In this document: positions 54,637 through 63,319 of the stretch, piece by piece
How positions within the stretch are numbered: position 1 is the stretch's first letter
Layout of the letters: each line of letters opens with the position of its first letter
NCBI RefSeq assembly: GCF_023016065.1
Contig: NZ_JALKAQ010000006.1
Coordinates: 62,001 to 126,000, forward strand
DNA length: 64,000 bases
DNA from: Marinobacter sp. S0848L
Lineage (GTDB): Bacteria > Pseudomonadota > Gammaproteobacteria > Pseudomonadales > Oleiphilaceae
Direction of reading: 5' to 3'
Program-made: the position numbers and the translations under genes
The notes under the pieces: model-generated
What the model was told of the DNA's origin: nothing
Database searches by the model: none
What the model saw: the letters and a program-made list of their open reading frames with translations, nothing else

Positions 54637-55731
54637 ATGGCTACACAATCAGACCTTTCCTGTAACGGGCTGGTGCGGCGCTTCGGCGCCCACACAGCGG
54701 TAAATAACATTTCACTGGACGTGCCGGCCGGCACGTTCTTCTCCATTCTTGGCCCGTCCGGTTGTGGTAAAACCACGTTGCTGCGCCTGCTGGCGGGCTT
54801 CGATAGGCCCAACCAGGGAGATATCTATATCCGTGGGGAGCGGATGAACGATGTACCCCCCAACCACCGCCCGGTGAACATGGTGTTTCAGCATCTGGCT
54901 TTATTTCCCACCATGTCGGTAGGCGACAACATCGGCTATGGTTTGAAACGCCGGAAAGTACCTGCGGCCGAACGCCGGAAATTAACGGCAGAGGTGTTGG
55001 AGCAGGTTGGCCTGCCCGGGCTTGAAAACCGGAATCCGATGGAATTGTCCGGTGGCCAGCGTCAACGCGTGGCTCTTGCCCGGTGTTTGGTGCTGAAGCC
55101 TACCCTGTTGTTACTGGATGAGCCGCTCGGTGCGCTTGATCTGAAACTGCGTGAGCAGATGAAGGTGGAGCTCAAGCACCTTCAGAAGCAGTTCGGTACA
55201 ACCTTTGTGTACATCACCCACGATCAGTCCGAAGCCATGGTGATGTCTGACCAAGTGGCGGTGATGAAAGACGGCCGCTTCGATCAGGTCGCCCCACCGG
55301 AAGAACTCTACCGTGAGCCCGCGACTCCGTTCGTGGCGGGCTTTGTGGGCGACAACAACCGTCTGGGCGGAGAAGTCGTCTCGCTGGAAGACAATCTGGC
55401 CCAAATCCGGCTGGATAGCGGCGAATTAGTGCGTGGCCGCGTGGCTTCGAATGAGGTGCGGCCGGGTGAGCGTGCGGAGTTATATGTTCGCCCTGAATCT
55501 CTGGTGTTTGCTGGTTCGGTGCAGAATAACGATTATTCGGTGATGCAGGCCAGTGTGAAAACAACTCTTTTTGACGGTGCGAATAGTCGAGTGGAGGCGG
55601 AAAACAGCGGCAGTCTGGTATACGCCCGCTTGCCCCAAGACGGCTCCGCGCCGGCGTTGGCTTTAAACAGCTCAATCAAGCTTTCTTGGGACCCCCGATT
55701 TGCCCGGGTGTTTGGGGCCGATCGATCATGA
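54637..55731 (+). CDS. Polyamine-type ABC transporter ATP-binding protein (PotG-like)
   Basis: ATPase of the second system, 364 residues. P-loop [11 protein letters not shown] near residue 37, signature LSGGQRQRVALARCLV, Walker B LLLDEPLGALD, and a C-terminal TOBE-like region with LYVRPESLVF. ATG 54637 follows the binding-protein stop closely; the open frame further upstream lies inside that gene. No strong Shine-Dalgarno sequence is seen, suggesting translation coupling. Confidence 0.9.
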   Translation: MATQSDLSCNGLVRRFGAHTAVNNISLDVPAGTFFSILGPSGCGKTTLLRLLAGFDRPNQGDIYIRGERMNDVPPNHRPVNMVFQHLALFPTMSVGDNIGYGLKRRKVPAAERRKLTAEVLEQVGLPGLENRNPMELSGGQRQRVALARCLVLKPTLLLLDEPLGALDLKLREQMKVELKHLQKQFGTTFVYITHDQSEAMVMSDQVAVMKDGRFDQVAPPEELYREPATPFVAGFVGDNNRLGGEVVSLEDNLAQIRLDSGELVRGRVASNEVRPGERAELYVRPESLVFAGSVQNNDYSVMQASVKTTLFDGANSRVEAENSGSLVYARLPQDGSAPALALNSSIKLSWDPRFARVFGADRS

Positions 55732-56588
55732 AATCGTCCGCGAGCCGCCTATCACTCTGGCTGTTGCTAACCCCCTTCCTGTTGTGGATTGTGTTGTTGG
55801 TGTTGGTGCCGCACATACAGATGCTCAGGGTGTCGTTTCAGGTTCGTGAGAGCTGGGATACGTTGGCGTGGGGGTTGGAGCAGTATCAGAACTTTTTCAC
55901 AGAATCCTATTACTGGCGCACCTTCGTCCGCACCGGCGTGATGTCGTTGTTTACCACCTTCCTGACGCTGCTGGTGGCGTTTCCCATTGCCTGGTACATC
56001 GCCAAAATGGCCCGCGGCCGCAGTAAGGGCGTATTATTTCTAGCCTGCCTGATCCCATTCTGGGCCAGTGAGTTAGTACGTACTTACGGTTGGATGATTC
56101 TGCTCCGAGAAAGTGGCTTGTTCAGCTCTTGGTTGCAGGCGTTGGGTTGGGCCGATGGCCCGGTAGAAATGCTCTATAACGATGTCGCGGTAATTATCGG
56201 CCTCGTCTACAACGGTTTGCTGTTTATGGTGGTGCCCTTGGTGACCACCTTAGACGGGATGGATGAGAATCTGGTGGAGGCTGGCTATGATCTTGGCGGT
56301 GGCCACGCCACGGTACTTCGGGAAGTTGTGGTGCCTTGGGCTATGCCCGGAATTGTTTCCGGGTGCATCGTGGTATTCATGTTAACCCTTGGCAGCTACC
56401 TGACTCCGGTTTTGATGGGTGGCAAAGACAGCGCCTGGTTCACCGAACAGATCTTCACCCAGTTTATTACCCGTTTCAATTGGGAACAGGGAGCCGCTCT
56501 GGGCGTCTTGTTGCTGGTGCTGTCGTCGGTGATGGTGTGGCTGGGGCTGAAACTGTCGGGCCAGTCTTTGCGTAAGGTGATGGGGTAA
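55728..56588 (+). CDS. Polyamine-type ABC transporter permease (PotH-like)
   Basis: First membrane subunit of the second system, 286 residues, six hydrophobic helices. EAA coupling loop: EAGYDLGGGHATVLREVVVP. The ATG overlaps the ATPase stop by four bases (ATGA), deciding the start over the open frame from 55686. The last permease gene begins four bases after its stop. Confidence 0.9.
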   Translation: MKSSASRLSLWLLLTPFLLWIVLLVLVPHIQMLRVSFQVRESWDTLAWGLEQYQNFFTESYYWRTFVRTGVMSLFTTFLTLLVAFPIAWYIAKMARGRSKGVLFLACLIPFWASELVRTYGWMILLRESGLFSSWLQALGWADGPVEMLYNDVAVIIGLVYNGLLFMVVPLVTTLDGMDENLVEAGYDLGGGHATVLREVVVPWAMPGIVSGCIVVFMLTLGSYLTPVLMGGKDSAWFTEQIFTQFITRFNWEQGAALGVLLLVLSSVMVWLGLKLSGQSLRKVMG

Positions 56589-56592
56589 CATC

Positions 56593-57450
56593 ATGATTCG
56601 GTCTGTACCTCGTTCCCGTTTGTTTGATGGCCTGTATCTGGCTTATCTGGTGGCGTTTTTCGTGTATTTGGCGTTGCCCCTGTTAGTAACCGCGGCCTTT
56701 GCATTCAACGATTCACCGTTTCCCTCGTTGCCATGGCAAGGGTTTACGCTTGATTGGTATTTGGCTGATGGTAGCGAAGGGCGAACGGGTCTGTTCCATG
56801 ACGACGGCTTGATCAATGCCTTGTGGGTGAGTGCCAAGATTGCCTTTTGGGTCACGCTGGGCAGCGTTGCGCTGGGTTGCGTCAATGCCGTGTTGTTTGA
56901 GCGCCTGCAGTTTCGTGGCAAGGAATTCCTGTACCTGCTGATGCTGTTGCCACTGGTGATTCCCGGTGTGATTCTGGGGGTTTCTATTTTGGTGTTCTAC
57001 AGCGGCACGGCCAACGAAGTGTCTCGGCTGTGGGGGATTGAGCTGGATATCTTTCGGCCGGGGATGACGTTGGTGGTGATGGGGCAAGTAACCTTTATCA
57101 CAACACTGGCCACTCTGGTCATCGGCGCACGGCTGAGGAAGTTTGATCCACAATTGGAAGAAGCTGCGTTGAATCTGGGTGCGACGCCTTTGGTTGCATG
57201 GTTCACCGTCACCTTACCTTGGTTATTACCCTCGATATTCGGGGCGGCAGCCATGGCGTTTCTGATGTCGTTCGAGAACTTTAATACCACGGTCATGCTG
57301 ACCGGTAGCGATACGCCGTTGACGGTAGCGTTGTTCAATCGGTTGCGAGAGGGCTCTACGCCAGTGCTCAATGCGGTAGCGTTGTTTCTTATGGTCGTAT
57401 CTGGCTTGTTAGCAATGCTGGCGTTGCGACAAAACCGGGGAGAACAATAG
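56593..57450 (+). CDS. Polyamine-type ABC transporter permease (PotI-like)
   Basis: Second membrane subunit, 285 residues, six hydrophobic helices (LYLAYLVAFFVYLALPLLV first). EAA loop EEAALNLGATPLVAWFTVTLP. It ends the potF-like operon; a strong stem-loop lies between it and the convergent AGCS gene. It has a longer first periplasmic loop than PotC (about 45 residues after helix 1). Confidence 0.9.
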   Translation: MIRSVPRSRLFDGLYLAYLVAFFVYLALPLLVTAAFAFNDSPFPSLPWQGFTLDWYLADGSEGRTGLFHDDGLINALWVSAKIAFWVTLGSVALGCVNAVLFERLQFRGKEFLYLLMLLPLVIPGVILGVSILVFYSGTANEVSRLWGIELDIFRPGMTLVVMGQVTFITTLATLVIGARLRKFDPQLEEAALNLGATPLVAWFTVTLPWLLPSIFGAAAMAFLMSFENFNTTVMLTGSDTPLTVALFNRLREGSTPVLNAVALFLMVVSGLLAMLALRQNRGEQ

Positions 57451-57468
57451 GTCGAGGAAAGGAAAGAA

Positions 57469-57504
57469 ATGCCCTGCAGCCATCATCGGATAGCTGCAGG
57501 GCAT
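57469..57504. terminator. Bidirectional stem-loop between potI-like and AGCS genes
   Basis: ATGCCCTGCAGC (57469-57480) and GCTGCAGGGCAT (57493-57504) form a perfect 12-bp stem with a 12-base loop. It sits between two convergent genes. On the minus strand it is followed by a pyrimidine-rich tail (TTCTTTCCTTTCC), so it terminates the AGCS gene better than the potI-like gene. Confidence 0.7.
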
Positions 57505-57510
57505 TGCACA

Positions 57511-58923
57511 TTAGCGCCAGATACTGCTGTCGATTTTCTCGTCCAGCTCTGGGTAATCTGCGGATTTGAACTGCGGTACTACGCCTTCTTTACGCTGAGC
57601 CAGATAGTCTTTGGTCAGCTTAATCACAGTGCCCGACAAGAGCACAATGGCAATCAGGTTGATCACCGCCATCAGACCCATGGACGCATCCGCGGCGTTG
57701 AATACGGTGACAACCGCTTCGTAACCTCCCCAAATCACCATGCCCAAAGCGGCCAGGCGAAGAATGGTCAGGCCCAGGGTGTTGCCGCCTTTCAGGTACA
57801 CCAAAGCGTTTTCAGCGTAGGTGTAGTTGGCAACGATGGAAGTAAAGGCAAAGAACAGAATGGCCACGGCAATGAAGTAGCTGCCGAACTCGCCAAGGTG
57901 AACTTCCATAGCCTGCTGGGTTAGCTGGGTGCCGGTTACGCCGGAACCTGGCTCCAGAACGCCCGCCAGCAAAATCATGATTGCTGTGGCGGTACACACA
58001 ACGATGGTGTCAACGAACACACCGAAAGCCTGTACCAGACCCTGAGAAGACGGGTGGTGCGGTGCAGGCGTTGCCGTTGCGGCAATGTTCGGTGCCGAGC
58101 CCATACCCGCTTCGTTGGAGAACAGGCCGCGCTTGATGCCGTTCAGCATGGCCGCGGTGACGGAACCCACAGCGCCACCGGCTGCTTCTTCCAGGCCGAA
58201 CGCGCTTTTTACGATCAGCGCTAATACGCTCGGTACTTCGGTGATGTTCATCGCCATCACGCCCAGTGCCAACAGTACATAGGCGCCGGCCATAAACGGC
58301 ACTACAAATTCCGCAAAGCGAACGATTTTGCGCAGACCGCCGAAAATCACAACGCCCGCACAGGCGGCGATCACCACGCCGACGCCAAGTTTGGGTGCGC
58401 CGAACGCACCTTGCATGGCATCGGCAATGGAGTTGGCTTGAACGGCGTTGAAGACCAAACCAAAGGAAATAATCAGGCAAACCGCGAAAATGGCTGCGGC
58501 CCAGGGTGCTTTCAGGCCTTTGGCGATGTACACAGCCGGGCCGCCTCGGTATTGGCCCTTACCGTCACGCACTTTGTAAAGCTGAGCCAGTGTGCTTTCT
58601 GCATAGCCCGTGGCCATGCCCACCAGAGCGACCATCCACATCCAGAAAATGGCCCCGGCACCGCCCAGATAAAGAGCAACCGCGACACCGGCAAGGTTAC
58701 CGGTGCCAACGCGTGAGGCGAGGCTGGTGCACAGAGCTTGGAACGGGGAAATACCGTGAACGTCACTTTCCCGGGAACCGCGGATGGCTCGTACCATCTC
58801 TCCGAAATGACGGAATTGAAGAAAGCCGAGGCGAACGGTGAAGAAAATGCCTACGGCAAGCAAACCGTAAACGAGGACATAGCCCCAAATAATAGAGTTG
58901 AGAAAATCGACAATTGCGGTCAT
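57511..58923 (-). CDS. AGCS-family alanine/glycine:cation symporter
   Basis: Sodium-coupled amino-acid symporter, 470 residues, about 11 membrane helices. Family features include FFTVRLGFLQFRHFGEM near residue 30, SLASRVGTGNLAGVAVALYLGG near residue 70 and GIKRGLFSNEAGMGSAPNIAATA, the AGCS signature. ATG 58923 is used because AAGGCG lies seven bases before it; TTG 58929 is weaker. Likely substrates are alanine or glycine with Na+. Palindromes at 58984-58995 and 59004-59013 lie upstream. Confidence 0.93.
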   Translation of the reverse strand: MTAIVDFLNSIIWGYVLVYGLLAVGIFFTVRLGFLQFRHFGEMVRAIRGSRESDVHGISPFQALCTSLASRVGTGNLAGVAVALYLGGAGAIFWMWMVALVGMATGYAESTLAQLYKVRDGKGQYRGGPAVYIAKGLKAPWAAAIFAVCLIISFGLVFNAVQANSIADAMQGAFGAPKLGVGVVIAACAGVVIFGGLRKIVRFAEFVVPFMAGAYVLLALGVMAMNITEVPSVLALIVKSAFGLEEAAGGAVGSVTAAMLNGIKRGLFSNEAGMGSAPNIAATATPAPHHPSSQGLVQAFGVFVDTIVVCTATAIMILLAGVLEPGSGVTGTQLTQQAMEVHLGEFGSYFIAVAILFFAFTSIVANYTYAENALVYLKGGNTLGLTILRLAALGMVIWGGYEAVVTVFNAADASMGLMAVINLIAIVLLSGTVIKLTKDYLAQRKEGVVPQFKSADYPELDEKIDSSIWR

Positions 58924-58983
58924 CGACAAGCGCCTTGTGATTTGTGAATGAAAGTTAACCTAGAGGCGCGGCAGTTTAGCACG

Positions 58984-59013
58984 GTGAAATTTCACGCAGC
59001 TTGCGGATATCCG
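58984..59013. promoter_or_regulatory. Two short palindromes upstream of the AGCS gene
   Basis: GTGAAATTTCAC (58984-58995) and CGGATATCCG (59004-59013) are perfect palindromes 61 and 81 bases before the AGCS start. Either could be an operator; no regulator gene is adjacent. Confidence 0.3.
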
Positions 59014-59015
59014 TG

Positions 59016-59051
59016 ATACCCCGGCAGCAAAAAATCTGCTGCCGGGGGTAT
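59016..59051 (-). terminator. Stem-loop after the tea operon
   Basis: A 13-bp stem with one bulged base joins ATACCCCGGCAGC (59016-59028) and the GCTGCC...GGTAT arm (59038-59051). It follows teaD on the minus strand. The thymines in the transcript are in the loop, not after the stem, so termination is likely but not textbook. Confidence 0.55.
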
Positions 59052-59071
59052 TCAGAAGCCCGGTAAAAGCG

Positions 59072-59515
59072 TTAGACAACCAATACGGGGCATTTAGCCT
59101 GGGAGGCAACCCGGTGAGAAACACTGCCCAAAAACATGCCGTCTTTATCACTGTTGGTGCCTTTGGTACCGACCACGATGAGATCGGCCTCTTTTTCCTT
59201 GGCGAACTTCACAATCACCTTGGAAGGCCGGCCCGCTTTCACGAAACCGCGCACTTTTGTGGCGCCGTGCTCTTTCGCAAACTCCTTCGCGTGGTTAACC
59301 ACTTCTTTAGCGAATTCCGATAAAACTTTATCCGGGATGTCCATATCGTCGGGGCGCCCGATGGATAAGGAAGCTTCGAATAAGCTGTGATGCTTGTAAA
59401 CACAGATGATGAAAATCTCCACCTCTGGTAACAGCCGTTGCAGCTCGATTGCCTTGTCCAGTGCCCGAAGCGATGTTTTGGAGCCATCCACGGCCGCCAG
59501 AATTCGATTAAACAT
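59072..59515 (-). CDS. teaD: Universal stress protein, TeaD-like
   Basis: UspA-family protein of 147 residues: AAVDGSKTSLRALDKAIEL at the start and GTKGTNSDKDGMFLGSVSHRVASQAKCPVLVV at the end (split over residues 115-147), carrying the ATP-binding G-x2-G-x9-G-S pattern (GTKG..GSVS). In Halomonas the TeaD protein is the fourth gene of teaABCD and tunes ectoine uptake. Here it follows the DctM-type gene by 32 bases in the same order, which supports the assignment. Confidence 0.88.
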   Translation of the reverse strand: MFNRILAAVDGSKTSLRALDKAIELQRLLPEVEIFIICVYKHHSLFEASLSIGRPDDMDIPDKVLSEFAKEVVNHAKEFAKEHGATKVRGFVKAGRPSKVIVKFAKEKEADLIVVGTKGTNSDKDGMFLGSVSHRVASQAKCPVLVV

Positions 59516-59547
59516 AGCAGTCTCCTGTTATTGGCCGGGTATCCGGC

Positions 59548-60834
59548 TTACTGTGGGTAAGCCAGATCCCTCAGGAACAGCGCAATTTGCGGGAAGGCGA
59601 TGATCAGGCCTGCGGCAGCCACCAACATGAATATAAACGGCGGCGTGCCGCGGATAACTTCCAGATACGGCCGTTTGAAAATCGCAATCGCGGTGAATAT
59701 GTCGCAACCGAACGGTGGTGTGGCAGAGCCAATGGCCACCTGCAAGGTGATCAGAACACCCACCAATACCGGATCAAGGCCCGTAGACTGAATCGCAGGG
59801 GCGAAAATCGGGGTGAGCACCAGAATCACCACGATGGGGTCTACAAACATACAGGCGATGAAGAACGCGACACAAATCGCGATCAGAACGCCTACCGGGC
59901 CAGCCTCGTTGACGCCAACGGACTCCAGAATGGCTTGCGGAATCTGGGCAAAGGAAATGATCCAGGAGAAACCGTTACCCACAGCAACCAGAATGAAGAC
60001 CACGGCGGTGATCAGGCCGGTTGATTTGGCAATTCGATACACATCGGTCAGTTTCAGCGAGCGGAAAATCACGAACTCCAGCAGGAACGCATAAAGCACG
60101 CACACGGCGGCCGCTTCCGTTGGGCTGAAAATACCGCCGTAAATACCGCCGACAATAATGACCGGGAACATCAGTGGCCAAGACGCATCCCGAACTGACA
60201 CGGCACGCTGTTTCCAGCTGGCTTTCTCTTCCGTGGGTACGTTGTTCTTGTAGGCGTAAATCAGACAGTACACCGAAAACATCAGCAGGATCAGCAAGCC
60301 CGGACCAATACCGGCAATGAACAATTCGGCAATGGAGGTTTCCGAAATAACCCCGTAAATAATCATCCCGATGCTGGGCGGGATCAGAAACGCAATGTCA
60401 CTGGCGTTAACGATCAAAGCCAAGGTAAAAGAGTCAGAATAACCGGCTTTAAGCATCTTCGGACGCAGCGGCGAACCCACCGCAACCACGGTTGCCTGAG
60501 TGGAACCAGAGACCGCACCGAACAAGGTGCAGGAGGTGGCGGTACTGATCGCCAGCCCGCCCTTAACGTGGCCAATAAACGACATGACCATGTTGATCAG
60601 CCGGTCGGCAGACTGACCGCGCGTCATAATGTCGGCAGCCAGAATAAACATAGGTACTGCGATCAACGACGCCGGCCGGATGCCGCCCATCATCTGCTGG
60701 ATGAAGGTGCCCATCTGGCCGAAGCCGTCAAACATCATTACAAAACCAACCACCGCGGCGGTGATCAGTGGAATCATCATCGGGAAGCCCAGAAGCAGCA
60801 GCCCGATCATGATGAGCATCATAATAGTTGCCAT
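59548..60834 (-). CDS. teaC: TRAP transporter large permease, ectoine type (TeaC-like)
   Basis: DctM-family membrane subunit of 428 residues with about 12 hydrophobic helices. MLIMIGLLLLGFPMMIPL and SSG-like segments such as TATSCTLFGAVSGSTQATV (DctM core) are present, as is IPPSIGMIIYGVISETSI. It lies between the DctQ-type and UspA genes, 38 and 32 bases apart. Ectoine as substrate follows from the binding protein and the gene order. Confidence 0.9.
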   Translation of the reverse strand: MATIMMLIMIGLLLLGFPMMIPLITAAVVGFVMMFDGFGQMGTFIQQMMGGIRPASLIAVPMFILAADIMTRGQSADRLINMVMSFIGHVKGGLAISTATSCTLFGAVSGSTQATVVAVGSPLRPKMLKAGYSDSFTLALIVNASDIAFLIPPSIGMIIYGVISETSIAELFIAGIGPGLLILLMFSVYCLIYAYKNNVPTEEKASWKQRAVSVRDASWPLMFPVIIVGGIYGGIFSPTEAAAVCVLYAFLLEFVIFRSLKLTDVYRIAKSTGLITAVVFILVAVGNGFSWIISFAQIPQAILESVGVNEAGPVGVLIAICVAFFIACMFVDPIVVILVLTPIFAPAIQSTGLDPVLVGVLITLQVAIGSATPPFGCDIFTAIAIFKRPYLEVIRGTPPFIFMLVAAAGLIIAFPQIALFLRDLAYPQ

Positions 60835-60872
60835 AGTATGCGTGTCCTCAACCTTCCAGGTTTGTGCTGCTT

Positions 60873-61469
60873 TTAAACTTCCGATTCTGTGTCGGCATAA
60901 CCGTCAACCACCCCTGTTGAAAGGTAAACATCCTTGCTGGTGAAGTTTTTAATGGCGGTGAGGAAGTACTGAATGCCCGTTATGGCAAAGCCGATCGGTG
61001 CCCAGATATAAATCCACCAGATGGGAAGGCCCAACGCTGGCAGGATTCGGCCCCGGCCGTGCAGTGTTTCGATGTAGCCGTATGAGTAGTAACACAGGAA
61101 AAACATCACAACGGAGGTGAAGAGTGCGATGACGATCATCAGAACTTTCCGGCCGCTGGCAGGAAAGGCATCGTAGACCGCTGACATGCGAATATGGCGA
61201 CCGTGCCGGGCGGCATAACCAATGCCGGCAAAGGTGATCAGGATAATGAGGATTCGGTTGATCTCGCCGGAGAAAAACAAACCTTCTCCGAAAACAAAAC
61301 GGCCAATAACGTTAATGCAGGTGTTGATGGCCATCAGGATAACGCCAGCAGCCAGCATGACTGCTTCGGTTTTGGCTATCCATTCGTCGATGGTGCCGAG
61401 AATGCCGGGTAAACCGGATTCATAGGTGCCGGTATCGTCTTCAACAGCCTCTTGAGGATGCTCAGACAT
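60873..61469 (-). CDS. teaB: TRAP transporter small permease, ectoine type (TeaB-like)
   Basis: DctQ-family membrane subunit, 198 residues, four hydrophobic helices. A hydrophilic N-terminus (EHPQEAVEDDTGTYESG) precedes the first helix, and IGYAARHGRHIRMSAVYDAFPASGRK is the typical DctQ segment. It is preceded by a 112-base gap after teaA that holds a stem-loop. Confidence 0.88.
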   Translation of the reverse strand: MSEHPQEAVEDDTGTYESGLPGILGTIDEWIAKTEAVMLAAGVILMAINTCINVIGRFVFGEGLFFSGEINRILIILITFAGIGYAARHGRHIRMSAVYDAFPASGRKVLMIVIALFTSVVMFFLCYYSYGYIETLHGRGRILPALGLPIWWIYIWAPIGFAITGIQYFLTAIKNFTSKDVYLSTGVVDGYADTESEV

Positions 61470-61545
61470 GGGTGGTGCTCCACAACTGATTGCTCCCGGC
61501 CGTTAAAGCACACGGCGGGGCAGATTTAAACCTTAGCCGGACAAC

Positions 61546-61569
61546 AAAGGGTGGCCAGAGCCACCCTTT
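61546..61569 (-). terminator. Intra-operon stem-loop between teaA and teaB
   Basis: AAAGGGTGGC (61546-61555) and GCCACCCTTT (61560-61569) form a perfect 10-bp stem with a four-base loop, 12 bases after the teaA stop. On the minus strand a TTTGTTG tail follows. It probably acts as a partial terminator or mRNA protector so that the binding protein is made in excess of the permease subunits. Confidence 0.72.
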
Positions 61570-61581
61570 GAATCCTGCCGT

Positions 61582-62610
61582 TTATTCGCCTTGAACAGCT
61601 TCAAGGTCGGCTTTGAATTGCTTAAGGAGTTTCTTGCCGCCGTCGCCAGTCATCTCGATGAATTTCTCTTCAACTTGAGGTGCCCGTTTGCGGAACGCCT
61701 CAATCTGTTCATCGTTCAGACGGGTAACGGTCACGTCGTCACCTTTTTCGACAATTTTCTCAAGCGCTTCATCTGCCAGACCATCGATGTGATCGATGAT
61801 TTCTTCAAAGGCGAAGTCAGCGGCGTCTTGCACCAGCTTTTTGTCTTCGTCAGACAAACCGTTGTAGAAGTTCTGGTTCGCCATCATGGCGGTGGTGAAC
61901 CAGCCGTGGCCGGTGAATACCAGGTTCGGAGACACTTCGTACAGACCGCCGGATTCAATCCAGAAGATCGGGTTTTCCTGACCCTGAATCATATTGGTTT
62001 GCAGAGCGCCGTATACCTCGCCCCAAGGCAGGGGTGTGGGGGTGGCACCAAACGCGGAATAGGTTTCAGACAACAGCGGGTTGGTCATCACCCGGATCTT
62101 CTTGTTCTGGAACTCTTCTGGCGATGTCACCGGCTCATCCACGGTGACAACGAATTCGCCTTCCGGGTACATCTTCAGCAACTCCAGACCTTGTTCGGAA
62201 TAGAGTTTCGGGAAGTCTTCGTTGATGGCCTTGGACTCACGGAAAAATTCGATCACCGTGTTCATGTCGGTTGGCAGCAGGTAGGGAATGAAGAAGATCT
62301 GAGCTTCTGGAATCAGTGCGCCCGTGAAACCCGGGGACTGGTTCACGAAGTTCAGGATGCCCGCCTGGGTCTGCTCCATGATGTCGTCGGACTCACCCAG
62401 CTCGCCAAAGCGGAAAACCTGCAATGTGTGGTCCGAGTTTTCTTCGATGTATTCTTTGAATTTGTAGGCGTAGACGTCTTGAACATCACCCTCGTACTCT
62501 TCGTGGGCATAACGCCAGTTGGCTGCATTTACCGCATTGGCTGCGGTCAGACCGGCAAACGCCAGTGCTGAAATACCCGCCAGTTTCCTGAATTTGCTTG
62601 TGCTGTTCAT
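61582..62610 (-). CDS. teaA: TRAP solute-binding protein, ectoine/hydroxyectoine type (TeaA-like)
   Basis: Periplasmic binding protein of 342 residues. Signal peptide LAGISALAFAGLTAANAVNA, mature start ANWRYAHEEYEGDVQDVYA, which from memory closely matches Halomonas TeaA; ELGESDDIMEQTQAGIL, GFTGALIPEAQIFFIPYLLP and GQENPIFWIESGGLYEVSPN are also TeaA-like. ATG 62610 is chosen because the frame upstream lacks signal-peptide character and GGAGA precedes it. First gene of teaABCD on the minus strand. Ectoine uptake fits a salt-tolerant marine host. Confidence 0.9.
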   Translation of the reverse strand: MNSTSKFRKLAGISALAFAGLTAANAVNAANWRYAHEEYEGDVQDVYAYKFKEYIEENSDHTLQVFRFGELGESDDIMEQTQAGILNFVNQSPGFTGALIPEAQIFFIPYLLPTDMNTVIEFFRESKAINEDFPKLYSEQGLELLKMYPEGEFVVTVDEPVTSPEEFQNKKIRVMTNPLLSETYSAFGATPTPLPWGEVYGALQTNMIQGQENPIFWIESGGLYEVSPNLVFTGHGWFTTAMMANQNFYNGLSDEDKKLVQDAADFAFEEIIDHIDGLADEALEKIVEKGDDVTVTRLNDEQIEAFRKRAPQVEEKFIEMTGDGGKKLLKQFKADLEAVQGE

Positions 62611-62750
62611 CGCGTTGTCTCCGCTCTTTTTTTCAGTTAATTCCTTGTTACCTTTTTTTAGACTGGCAAAACAACGCGGTTTTCGCAAGGAAATGACCAA
62701 AATCAGGGAATTGGGGCTGGCGATTATTCCGGCATTGCAAGTCTATGAAT

Positions 62751-63290
62751 TCAGGCCTGATTCTGTTTTGTGAAGCAGGCCTGAAGGAACTGCCGGAACT
62801 CCCGGGCCACCCTGTCGACACTGTTCTCCAGCCGGTGCCCGTCTGGCAGTACAAGGGTTTCGAGGCGCTGCTCACGGGCCAGTTCCAGAACCGGCATCAC
62901 CGGTACCACATCATCATCCCAGCCGTGAATGATGCGGGTATAATGGGCGCCGATCAGCGGGCTCGATTGCGGATATTTAGGCAACGCCAGTGCCGGCGCC
63001 AGCAGAAAACAGCCCAGTACCGGGGTGGTGGCGCTGGTTTGGGCGCACACCCAGCCACCCATGCTCGAGCCGGCCAGGATGGTCCGCTCCGGCACGGCGC
63101 CGGCACTTTCCATGGCGGCTCGCATCTGCTCCAGCCGGACTGCCGGGTCTTTGCTGCTGCGGTGGTCGATGGCCTCGGCCCGCACGCCATCAAACTGTTC
63201 CGCCACCGCTTTCAGGGCCTGGATCTTGGTGCTGCCCGGGCCGCTTTCCAGGCCATGGGACAGAAACACGAAAAACGGTTGTTCGGGCAT
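62751..63290 (-). CDS. Alpha/beta hydrolase
   Basis: Small serine hydrolase of 179 residues, near the YqiA/RBBP9-like group. Nucleophile motif GSSMGGWVCAQ (Ser near residue 75), an Asp in WDDDVVPVMP and the His in LPDGHRLENSV complete a probable triad; oxyanion region FLSHGLESGPGS near residue 10. Substrate unknown. It lies upstream of teaA on the same strand but 140 bases away and with a CTG-rich codon style unlike tea. Confidence 0.82.
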   Translation of the reverse strand: MPEQPFFVFLSHGLESGPGSTKIQALKAVAEQFDGVRAEAIDHRSSKDPAVRLEQMRAAMESAGAVPERTILAGSSMGGWVCAQTSATTPVLGCFLLAPALALPKYPQSSPLIGAHYTRIIHGWDDDVVPVMPVLELAREQRLETLVLPDGHRLENSVDRVAREFRQFLQACFTKQNQA

Positions 63291-63319
63291 GTCAGGCTCC
63301 CTGCATTCGGTCAGTCGGT

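Noticed and set aside
61591..62571. A plus-strand open frame of about 326 residues opposite teaA
   Set aside because: TeaA has signal peptide, family motifs and operon context; the opposite frame has none.
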